Shown here: in pieces, positions 7,449 through 12,817 of the stretch
Numbering within the stretch: the first letter of the stretch is position 1
Layout: the number at the start of each line of letters is the position of its first letter
IMG/VR virus record: IMGVR_UViG_3300030339_002067
Location: 1 to 24,330 of that record
Direction: 5' to 3' (one strand)
DNA: 24,330 nt
Source of the DNA: a virus
Notes under the pieces: generated by a model
Seen by the model: only the letters and a program-made list of their open reading frames with translations
The model's database searches: none
Told to the model about the DNA's origin: nothing
Made by a program: the position numbers and the translations under genes

Positions 7449-7473
7449 GGGAATGGATGGCCTGTCCATTCCC
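7449..7473. promoter_or_regulatory. Dyad operator candidate between activator and methylase
   Basis: GGGAATGGA (7449-7457) and its exact complement TCCATTCCC (7465-7473) are separated by seven bases. The dyad lies about 75 bases upstream of the predicted start of the Mor/C-like transcript and about 40 bases before the methylase gene. Related GGAAT/ATTCC words recur in the divergent head-gene region at 664-744. Confidence 0.5.
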
Positions 7474-7514
7474 ACTTTCAGAAACCGCAATTCCCTGCAG
7501 AGACCAACAACAAA

Positions 7515-8273
7515 ATGACAAAGCCCATCGTCCCCTGGATCGGCGGCAAGCGCAGGCTTGCCAAGTCGATCTTGCCCCTCTTTGGGGAGCACGTGTGCTA
7601 TGTGGAACCTTTCTGCGGAGCGGCTGCGCTGTTCTTCTTGAAGGAGCCATCCCGAGTCGAGGTGCTCAATGACGTGAACGGCGAGATCGTGAATCTCTAT
7701 CGGGTGGTGCAGCACCACCTGGACGAGTTCCTGCGCCAGTTCCGCTGGGCATTGATCAGCCGCGAGATCTACAAGTGGCTCCAGGTCACCCCCAGCCAAA
7801 CTCTCACCGACATCCAGCGAGCGGCACGATTCTTCTACCTCCAAAAACTGGCTTTCGGAGGAAAGGTCTCTGGACAAACGTTCGGCACCGCCACCACAGG
7901 CTCGCTACGCCTCAATTTGACGCGCATGGAAGAGGAGCTATCCCAGGCCCACCTGCGCCTGGCGCACGCCACAATCGAGCACCTGGACTGGGCCGAGTGC
8001 ATCCGCCGCTACGACCGGTCCCACAGCCTGATATACTGCGATCCTCCGTACTGGGGGACCGAAGGGTACGGCGTGCCGTTCGGGCTGGAGCAGTACGACC
8101 GCCTGGCAGAACTAGCCCGCACCATCACGGGGCGCATGATCATCTCGGTGAACGACATCCCCGAGATGCGCAAGGCCTTCGATGGCCTGACCATCGAGCG
8201 TACGGAACTGGCCTACACGGTCGGCATCAAGGCCACCGCCCCAATGGGTGAGCTCATCATCCGCAACTGGTAA
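7515..8273 (+). CDS. D12-class DNA adenine-N6 methyltransferase
   Basis: A 252-residue Dam-type enzyme that would transfer methyl from S-adenosylmethionine to adenine N6. The N-terminal KPIVPWIGGKRRL (residues 3-15) and EPFCGAAALFF (31-41) form the AdoMet-binding motifs. DPPYWG at residues 176-181 is the catalytic motif IV. The GGKVSGQTFG loop (about 115-124) and the C-terminal MGELIIRNW are also usual for the class, and the length fits. Solitary phage methylases of this kind commonly protect phage DNA from host restriction or modulate promoters with GATC sites. It stands alone downstream of a putative operator and is followed by a hairpin, so it may be an independent unit. Confidence 0.92.
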   Translation: MTKPIVPWIGGKRRLAKSILPLFGEHVCYVEPFCGAAALFFLKEPSRVEVLNDVNGEIVNLYRVVQHHLDEFLRQFRWALISREIYKWLQVTPSQTLTDIQRAARFFYLQKLAFGGKVSGQTFGTATTGSLRLNLTRMEEELSQAHLRLAHATIEHLDWAECIRRYDRSHSLIYCDPPYWGTEGYGVPFGLEQYDRLAELARTITGRMIISVNDIPEMRKAFDGLTIERTELAYTVGIKATAPMGELIIRNW

Positions 8274-8282
8274 ACACAAGGA

Positions 8283-8303
8283 GGGCCGGTGGTTCACCGG
8301 CCC
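8283..8303 (+). terminator. GC-rich hairpin after the methylase gene
   Basis: GGGCCGGTG (8283-8291) and CACCGGCCC (8295-8303) form a 9-bp stem with a 3-base loop ten bases past the methylase stop. The following TTGAATGCTCTTTG is only modestly T-rich, so it may be a weak terminator or an RNA-stabilising hairpin. Confidence 0.5.
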
Positions 8304-8330
8304 TTGAATGCTCTTTGAAAGGATTAGGAA

Positions 8331-8648
8331 ATGTTCGAATTCTACAGCATGTGCATCATCGCGATCATTGGAGCAACCACTGTCGGAGTGGTTTGGATTG
8401 TCATGCGCGCCTTGCTGATTGCCGATGCGACAGATGGCATCGCTATGCGCCGCGCACTCCTGATGGCACACCATGAACTGACCACCTTGAGTGGCCTGCA
8501 AGCCTTCGACGCCGAAGATCCGAAGGATGTCTTCACCATCGACGCCTCGCAAACCCTCGCAGTCATCCGAAAAGCTATTGGCCCAATCACATCTGCCGAT
8601 ACCTGTACACCGCCCTATTGGGGGCACAATCGAAAGGACAGAGCATGA
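8331..8648 (+). CDS. Small membrane protein, unknown
   Basis: A 105-residue protein preceded by a purine-rich AGGATTAGGAA. Residues about 5-30 (YSMCIIAIIGATTVGVVWIV and onward) are a strong transmembrane helix. The remainder is soluble, with an ELTTLSGLQAF helix and an acidic stretch. No family is recognised. It is followed by an ATGA-overlapping 66-residue gene, so the two form a pair between the methylase and the minus-strand accessory genes. Confidence 0.65.
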   Translation: MFEFYSMCIIAIIGATTVGVVWIVMRALLIADATDGIAMRRALLMAHHELTTLSGLQAFDAEDPKDVFTIDASQTLAVIRKAIGPITSADTCTPPYWGHNRKDRA

Positions 8649-8845
8649 CCGGAGAACAATATCGCGCAGAGCAAGAGGCCATCGCCAAGGCCACTTCAAG
8701 CATCCTGGAGGCCGTCGATGGGCTCTCGGTGCGGCTGGCTAAGGAAGCTTTGCAGGAATCCCTTCACAGGATCACCTGCGTGTGCGAAGAGGCACCCGTC
8801 AGCCAAACGATTTGCTTGGAGAAGATGCCCTTCTACATCCTTTGA
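8645..8845 (+). CDS. 66-residue helical protein, unknown
   Basis: The start at 8645 overlaps the previous stop (ATGA). The protein (MTGEQYRAEQEAIAKATSSI at its start) is largely helical by appearance, with two cysteines in ITCVCEEAP and a hydrophobic C-terminus. No domain is recognised. Its stop (8843-8845) directly abuts the stop of the convergent minus-strand gene, forming TGATCA. Confidence 0.6.
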   Translation: MTGEQYRAEQEAIAKATSSILEAVDGLSVRLAKEALQESLHRITCVCEEAPVSQTICLEKMPFYIL

Positions 8846-9058
8846 TCAGGAAACGAATAGGAGGGTGCGCTGTTTGCTCCCTCCGATGATGTACTCGATC
8901 CTCTTGATCGTGTACGAACCGTGAGCCGTTCCATTGAACGTCACCTTGCCACCTATGGTGAAAGGGCCGTAGGGCGTTGAGGCGCTCAAGACTGGGCCGG
9001 TACCAGGTTCGACTCCAGGCTGGATCACTTCTAGGTCATAGGTCAGCGGATTTGCCAT
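8846..9058 (-). CDS. Small beta-rich accessory protein A
   Basis: A 70-residue protein (MANPLTYDLEVIQPGVEPGT at its start) with alternating hydrophobic residues suggestive of a small beta barrel: PFTIGGKVTFNG, GSYTIKRIEYIIGG, RTLLFVS. It appears distantly related to the next minus-strand product at 9347-9589. Both have 'M-A-x-TY-LE', a central 'F-x-[IV]-G-x', a 'Y-x-[IV]-x-x-[IV]-E' strand and a 'T-x-L-[LF]-V' end. It is the last of three genes downstream of the repressor and carries leader copy 1 just before it. An SD-like AAAGGAAA lies upstream of the ATG. Function unknown; the position suggests expression in the lysogen. Confidence 0.65.
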   Translation of the reverse strand: MANPLTYDLEVIQPGVEPGTGPVLSASTPYGPFTIGGKVTFNGTAHGSYTIKRIEYIIGGSKQRTLLFVS

Positions 9059-9074
9059 CTCAGTTTCCTTTGCG

Positions 9075-9130
9075 CGGGTTTTGGTTCCGGGATGCGCTCC
9101 CGGCAGGCGTCAGCCTCTGCTGAAATCGAT
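9075..9130 (-). ncRNA. Structured leader element, copy 1
   Basis: Read on the minus strand, the leader has hairpin I TCAGC-AGAG-GCTGA (complement of 9110-9123). Hairpin II follows, CCGGGA-GCGCA-TCCCGG (complement of 9087-9103), then AACCAAAACCCG and the start codon of the gene at 9058. Two further copies precede the genes at 9589 and 9993. Hairpin II keeps its pairing by compensatory changes between copies. There is no T-run after it, so it is not a simple terminator. Confidence 0.6.
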
Positions 9131-9198
9131 GTGAACGACATTGCCAGTACGAGATATCACACAGCAGCCCCACTGAGGCTCAATCGAAAGGTCATAAC

Positions 9199-9378
9199 AT
9201 GGAATCGAAAATTGATCCAGCCCTCGCCATCATTGAAAGCCTCCAAGGCTACTGCGTCAGAGATGCGATTGGAGTACTGGAAGACGCGAAGCGATACATT
9301 CTAGGATTCTCCAAAGTCGATATCACCGATGATGTGAGGCATTCTTTTACGATTCCGCCTGCACAAGCAAACGAGTAG
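9199..9378 (+). CDS. 59-residue plus-strand ORF inside the accessory block
   Basis: ATG 9199 follows AAAGGTC at a fair SD distance and runs to TAG 9376-9378. The predicted protein starts MESKIDPALAIIESLQGY and has a 'DPALAIIESLxGYxVxDAIxVLEDAKRYI' pattern of two amphipathic helices, a style common in small phage proteins. It is the only plus-strand gene in this stretch and its end overlaps the end of the minus-strand gene at 9347-9589 by 32 bases. Its upstream region is the antisense of a conserved minus-strand reading frame, so one of the two may be spurious. Function unknown. Confidence 0.4.
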   Translation: MESKIDPALAIIESLQGYCVRDAIGVLEDAKRYILGFSKVDITDDVRHSFTIPPAQANE

Positions 9379-9589
9379 TGATAATACCTCCTTGTTGATT
9401 CATTAACGTCTCCACCGACAGCACAACGAAATAGCCATTTCGCTTTGCATTCATCGAGTGCGTGAGACATATACGCTCACCAACTTTGAATTCTTTGATG
9501 GGGTGGTCAGAGATCCCGAATTGAGGAACGACGCAACCATCGCCATCTTGGTGATCTAGCCAAATCTCAAGTTTATAGGTGATCGCCAT
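9347..9589 (-). CDS. Small beta-rich accessory protein B
   Basis: An 80-residue protein (MAITYKLEIWLDHQDGDGCV at its start) with predicted beta strands (EFKVGERICLTHS, GYFVVLSVETL, ITTRLLVQ), looking like a small SH3-like or OB-like barrel. It is a probable distant paralog of the 8846-9058 product. GAGGAGGATGAG before the ATG is a strong SD. It carries leader copy 2 immediately upstream. No family is recognised. The gap of about 290 bases to the next minus-strand gene holds leader copy 1 and the 59-residue plus-strand ORF. Confidence 0.68.
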   Translation of the reverse strand: MAITYKLEIWLDHQDGDGCVVPQFGISDHPIKEFKVGERICLTHSMNAKRNGYFVVLSVETLMNQQGGIITTRLLVQAES

Positions 9590-9605
9590 CTCATCCTCCT
9601 CTTCA

Positions 9606-9658
9606 CGGGTTTTGGTTCCAGGTCACGCACCTGGCGGCGTCAGCCTTTGCTGAAATCG
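9606..9658 (-). ncRNA. Structured leader element, copy 2
   Basis: On the minus strand: hairpin I TCAGC-AAAG-GCTGA (complement of 9640-9653) and hairpin II CCAGGT-GCGTG-ACCTGG (complement of 9618-9634), then AACCAAAACCCG. Relative to copy 1, hairpin II differs at two paired positions (G-C to A-T, and A-T to T-A) with pairing intact, which is covariation. It lies between the stop of the 9670-9993 gene and the start at 9589. Confidence 0.62.
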
Positions 9659-9669
9659 TTTCCAGGGGA

Positions 9670-9993
9670 TCATGCAATCTTGCGGATCGCAGCCCCTTGC
9701 GATGTGGTAGCTATGAACCAGCATTCGTCATCCGGCTCAAGGTGCGCTCTAATTTCTTCCGCAAGCTGATCCGCATTGATCCCGCGCTCATTGAGATCAA
9801 CAACAAAGCTTTCTTCTCCCAATCCACAGAATGACTCATCGCCCAAGGCGCGACGGTTCTTGAGCCTGGACTCAAGTTGCTCGGGCGCGAAGTCTTCGGT
9901 TGTGCGCTGCGTTTCAAAGAACACCACGACCAAGCCCTCACGAAGGATATGCCAAGAATTGTCTTCGATGATCTCAAGGATCGATGCAAACAT
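9670..9993 (-). CDS. 107-residue acidic accessory protein, unknown
   Basis: A 107-residue protein starting MFASILEIIEDNSWHILREG. It is rich in Glu/Asp and looks alpha/beta: EGLVVVFFETQR strand, QLESRLKNRRALG helix, ESFVVDLNERG strand, LAEEIRAHLEPDDECWFIAT helix-strand. It appears globular and cytoplasmic, with no membrane segment. It is the first gene after the repressor on the same strand and has leader copy 3 directly before it. AGAAGAAAGA serves as a weak SD. Position between repressor and phage accessory genes suggests lysogenic expression, for example superinfection exclusion or host modification, but no family was recognised. Confidence 0.68.
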   Translation of the reverse strand: MFASILEIIEDNSWHILREGLVVVFFETQRTTEDFAPEQLESRLKNRRALGDESFCGLGEESFVVDLNERGINADQLAEEIRAHLEPDDECWFIATTSQGAAIRKIA

Positions 9994-10010
9994 GCGGGAT
10001 CTTTCTTCTG

Positions 10011-10065
10011 CGGGTTTGTAATCCGGGATAGCCCCCGGTAAGCGTCAGCCTCTGCTGAAATCGAT
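10011..10065 (-). ncRNA. Structured leader element, copy 3
   Basis: On the minus strand: hairpin I TCAGC-AGAG-GCTGA (complement of 10045-10058) and hairpin II CCGGG-GGCTAT-CCCGG (complement of 10023-10038, extendable by a G-U pair), then ATTACAAACCCG and the start at 9993. Conservation with copy 1 extends further upstream, to about 10087, where both copies are open in the same frame (see findings). The repressor stop lies just upstream. Confidence 0.58.
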
Positions 10066-10091
10066 GTGAACGATGTTGCCAGTGCGGGCGA

Positions 10092-10592
10092 TTACCTCGG
10101 GCCGTCTGTGCCGGTCTGCGGCTCGGACTCCAAACCCTCCGATCCATGATCGCAACGCGATTTCGCCATAGCGTTCATGAGCACTGCGGCAGCACGGGCC
10201 ACCTCATTGAAGAGCAAGGCAAGCTGTTGTGGAGATGGCTGCGTTTTGCCATTCATCCAGTCTCGTACTTGCTTCGGCGTCGCATCGACATCTGCTGCGA
10301 CATCATCAGGCGCACCAAGGACCTTGAAGGCATCGCGCAGGCGGAGGGGAGGGAGAGTGTCGGATGAACTCCGTACAGCACTGCAATCACCGTCGTCCGC
10401 CTCTCCTGCAAGAAAGGCTATGGTGGTTCCGCATTCTTGCGCGACGACTTGCAGGAAGTCAACGGTAGGGCTGTACGCTCCTCGCAAATAATTGTTCAGC
10501 GTCGCCGGAGATACGCCCGCTTTCTCTCCAATTTCTTTTTGCGTTTTTTCGGACGCTTTGATAACAGCCCGCAGGCGCTCTGAGAATTTCAT
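10092..10592 (-). CDS. Phage repressor with two helix-turn-helix domains
   Basis: A 166-residue DNA-binding protein. Residues about 5-60 form an XRE/HTH_3 domain (KTQKEIGEKAGVSPATLNNY is the recognition region). After a linker, residues about 84-130 look like a second helix-turn-helix: DAFKVLGAPDDVAADVDATP then KQVRDWMNGKTQPSPQQLAL. A tail without recognisable domain follows. It is divergent from a Cro/Ner-like gene with an operator region between them, the standard lysogeny switch of a temperate phage. An AGAGGA motif precedes the ATG at 10590-10592. No peptidase domain is present, so LexA-type self-cleavage is unlikely. The last residues overlap, in another frame, a short conserved reading frame that ends at leader copy 3. 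Confidence 0.82.
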   Translation of the reverse strand: MKFSERLRAVIKASEKTQKEIGEKAGVSPATLNNYLRGAYSPTVDFLQVVAQECGTTIAFLAGEADDGDCSAVRSSSDTLPPLRLRDAFKVLGAPDDVAADVDATPKQVRDWMNGKTQPSPQQLALLFNEVARAAAVLMNAMAKSRCDHGSEGLESEPQTGTDGPR

Positions 10593-10687
10593 GAAATTCC
10601 TCTTGCATCGCTAAATATCTGGCGCTAACTTGTTGGAAGTAGCAGGAGCTACTACACCAAGCCAAAGCCTAGCAAAAGGAGCAATCA
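10593..10687. promoter_or_regulatory. Lysogeny-switch operator/promoter region
   Basis: The 95 bases between repressor and Cro/Ner-like gene contain the dyad AGTAGC-AGGA-GCTACT (10638-10653). It lies between a -35-like TTGTTG (10630-10635) and a poor -10-like TACACC (10653-10658) for the plus-strand operon, a spot where a bound repressor would block polymerase. A direct repeat CGCTAA occurs nearer the repressor gene. AAAGGAGC just before 10688 is the SD of the first early gene. Confidence 0.55.
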
Positions 10688-10879
10688 ATGCCCTCGGAAA
10701 TTTTTGCGACCCGCATCTCGTGGGTCGCCGTAGCCCGTGCTGTCTCTGAAAAATTGGGGCGCAAATACTCCGCGAACTACTGCCGTGAGGTCGCCATCGG
10801 CTTCCGCAGCAGCAGCGTCATCGAACCCGTCTTGAAGGAACTCGGAGCCATGCAGGAAGAACAGGCGGTGGCCGCATGA
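10688..10879 (+). CDS. Cro/Ner-like early regulator
   Basis: A 63-residue protein, first gene of the early operon, with a strong SD (AAAGGAGC). It looks like a single small helical DNA-binding domain: ISWVAVARAVSEKLGRKYSA, then NYCREVAIGFRSSSVIEPVL. This resembles the small Cro-type or ParB-associated 'REVxxGxRxSxxIxPVL' proteins of phages. Position opposite the repressor argues for a Cro/Ner role, turning down repressor or early transcription. Its last codon overlaps the next gene (ATGA at 10876). Confidence 0.65.
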   Translation: MPSEIFATRISWVAVARAVSEKLGRKYSANYCREVAIGFRSSSVIEPVLKELGAMQEEQAVAA

Positions 10880-11391
10880 ACGCCACGACCAACGCAGTGA
10901 CCAGAGGCAAAGTCAGTCGCCACGGAATCGCCAGCACCAATCCGGGCGCCTTCTGGTGGGGTGAATGGATGGCCACCGAATGCGGACGCCAGGTCATTGT
11001 CCTCCATGGCGAAGACACTGACGCCAAGTGCTACGCCGATGATGGCGGAAGCATTGGTGAGCTGCTCGGCACCTGCGAGCTGATTGAAAGCAGCATGAAA
11101 GCCGCAGCAATGGAGCCCTACCCCTTCGCCGCCCGTGTCCAACCGGACCTCACCATCACCTTCCCCTTCGACAGCATCCAGCGTCATGCGCCATGGATCC
11201 GCAAGGAACATGTCGGCTCGTGGGCTGAGGTAAACGGTCGCATCAGCGAAGACATCCTCCTCGTCAAAATCCTCTTGCCCTGCGAAAAAGGCCCCGTCTG
11301 GACTGCTGGCGTGACTCCCTACGCTCCGAAGACCATGCTCTGGAAAACCCTCGTCGAGTGCGGCGCGGAAAATATGGATGTGGCCGCATGA
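10876..11391 (+). CDS. Stand-alone protein with MuA-type beta-barrel domain
   Basis: A 171-residue protein with no assigned family by itself. Its residues about 25-72 (GAFWWGEWM, then R-Q-V-I-V-L, D-AKCYADDGG, ELLGTCELIE) align with residues 505-552 of the transposase encoded 3.5 kb downstream (TWWGEWM, R-E-V-V-L, T-AKCYEATENG, PLIGVCQLIE). In MuA this is the C-terminal beta-barrel part of the catalytic core region, a DNA-contacting non-catalytic module. The catalytic Asp/Glu residues are not present here. The C-terminal 100 residues show no similarity I can see. It is cotranscribed before the transposase with overlaps on both sides. A modulator of transposase assembly or a DNA-binding regulator are the obvious guesses. 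Confidence 0.75.
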   Translation: MNATTNAVTRGKVSRHGIASTNPGAFWWGEWMATECGRQVIVLHGEDTDAKCYADDGGSIGELLGTCELIESSMKAAAMEPYPFAARVQPDLTITFPFDSIQRHAPWIRKEHVGSWAEVNGRISEDILLVKILLPCEKGPVWTAGVTPYAPKTMLWKTLVECGAENMDVAA

Positions 11392-12326
11392 GTTCCGTCT
11401 TCATCCCGGAAGAGGCCAAGCCCTACTGCAACCACATGGGGATCATCAACTGGCATGCGATCACGGAGCTGATCCGCCAGGAGCGCGGCGTAGAATCCTA
11501 CCTGGAGAGCGGCTACCAGCTTGGGCTGATCCTCGAAGGAACGATGGAAGACAAGCGCGGCGCTCTCCCGATCATGCGCCGCCTCAAACTGGACGAGATC
11601 ATCAGCGCCCGTCGTCACAACAGGCATCATCCCCATTTCATCAAATCAAAGGAGTTGGCCGAAAGGTTTGCTGCCGACTTCGATATCGATATCAGCCAAG
11701 TCCCCGGTACTGGCCCAGACGGAATGGTTCTCAAACGCGACGTGGTCGCCTACCGTCGTTTCCTCAAGGCAGGTAAGATCGCTGTCATACAGTCCCTAGA
11801 AACCGCTGCAGAAGACGATGATGCATCAAAGCCGGTCAGATGCCCTTCGAACCAAGATCGCCTCCTCCGCCAGCGCCGTATCCTGGCCAGGCACATCTAC
11901 CGGATGAAGATGGCTGAACGTGAAGCTGTCTCGACTCTCGACGCCGCTTCACGGGCAATCCACAATCTGCACGGCGAGGTGGATGCCGCAAACATCCGCA
12001 CCGACGACGCCACTGATCGCCTGGCAGCCACCTCCGAGAGGCTAGCGGAAGCCTTGATCGACAAGCTCGCAGTCGAATCCAGGCTCAGCCGTGCCGAGCA
12101 AATGTGCGACGCTCTTCGGGCCGATCTCTACAAGGCCTGCACCGACCGCACCAACGCCATTGCCCGCGCCATTGCCGCTGAAGAGCGGGCCGCCCAGGCC
12201 GACAGGATACTCTCGCAGATCCTGAGCGAACTGCACGCACCGCGCACCCTGCGCCGCACTGGAACTTGGCTTGACCACGTCATCGGTTTCCTGTTCCGCC
12301 TTTCCCCGAAAGAAGCCCACGCATGA
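11388..12326 (+). CDS. Coiled-coil protein with E3-binding-like module
   Basis: A 312-residue protein. Start at 11388 (ATGA overlap), not the upstream in-frame ATG. Residues about 87-124 (SKELAERFAADFDIDISQVP, then GTGPDGMVLKRDVVAYRRF) closely follow the peripheral subunit-binding (E3-binding) domain of 2-oxo acid dehydrogenases. That domain has the consensus 'P-x-x-R-x-L-A-x-x-x-x-[IV]-D-[LI]-x-x-V-x-G-T-G-x-x-G-x-[IV]-x-x-x-D-V-x-x-[YF]'. The N-terminus is a separate small domain. Residues 160-285 are a long Ala/Glu/Arg coiled coil, and the end has an aromatic amphipathic segment (TWLDHVIGFLFRL). The RQRRILARH motif at 161-169 recurs in the next gene. Its place before the transposase suggests an early function, possibly scaffolding; no partner is visible. 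Confidence 0.72.
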   Translation: MSSVFIPEEAKPYCNHMGIINWHAITELIRQERGVESYLESGYQLGLILEGTMEDKRGALPIMRRLKLDEIISARRHNRHHPHFIKSKELAERFAADFDIDISQVPGTGPDGMVLKRDVVAYRRFLKAGKIAVIQSLETAAEDDDASKPVRCPSNQDRLLRQRRILARHIYRMKMAEREAVSTLDAASRAIHNLHGEVDAANIRTDDATDRLAATSERLAEALIDKLAVESRLSRAEQMCDALRADLYKACTDRTNAIARAIAAEERAAQADRILSQILSELHAPRTLRRTGTWLDHVIGFLFRLSPKEAHA

Positions 12327-12814
12327 ACACCCAGCAAGAACTCAGAGCGCAGAACGTTGAACTGCACAATATCCTCGCCACAGCAAACAAGCACATCCGC
12401 AACATGGAGCTGGCTATTGCCTATGTCCTGGAGGAGCGCGATCACCTGCGCAACCTGTGCATGCTTCTGCACGACGACACCATGCGCATGCAGCTGGAGC
12501 ACGACAACGAGGAGATCGTGCTGCGTGATGCCGTATCACGGCTGCGTGACGAGCTGAACATCGCCCTGGATGAGCAGGTGCGCCTGCTGGCCCAGCGCCG
12601 CATCCTGGCCAAACACCTGCGTGCCCTGATGTACCTGGCACGTCCAGCTCCAACTGGTGGGTGGATGCTCGAAGTGGTTGCTGCAGAATACGCTCCAGAT
12701 CATTCCCAGGGCGACTTCGCCTTTACCCTGGACCCCACTCCGACACCGAGTATCCTGGAGCGCATCTCCACCTGGTTCCGCGCCATCACCGCTTCGCGCA
12801 CAACGGCAGCTTGA
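12323..12814 (+). CDS. Coiled-coil protein sharing a motif with its neighbour
   Basis: A 163-residue protein beginning MNTQQELRAQNVELHNILAT. Residues about 1-100 are a strongly predicted coiled coil. QRRILAKHLR at residues 91-100 repeats the RQRRILARHIYRM motif of the preceding product, and both proteins end with an aromatic amphipathic segment (here ILERISTWFRAI). The two genes overlap by ATGA (12323-12326), and together may be a duplicated pair or a hetero-oligomer. No enzymatic motif is seen. It ends three bases before the transposase start. Confidence 0.68.
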   Translation: MNTQQELRAQNVELHNILATANKHIRNMELAIAYVLEERDHLRNLCMLLHDDTMRMQLEHDNEEIVLRDAVSRLRDELNIALDEQVRLLAQRRILAKHLRALMYLARPAPTGGWMLEVVAAEYAPDHSQGDFAFTLDPTPTPSILERISTWFRAITASRTTAA

Positions 12815-12817
12815 TCG

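Noticed and set aside
7386-7877. Long upstream extension of the Mor/C-like reading frame
   Set aside because: It runs antisense through the Dam-type methylase; the similarity to Mor begins at the ATG at 7385 and a promoter lies directly before that.
9075-10065. CRISPR-like array
   Set aside because: The three repeats are 400-530 bases apart, imperfect, and each sits in front of a gene; there are no spacers.
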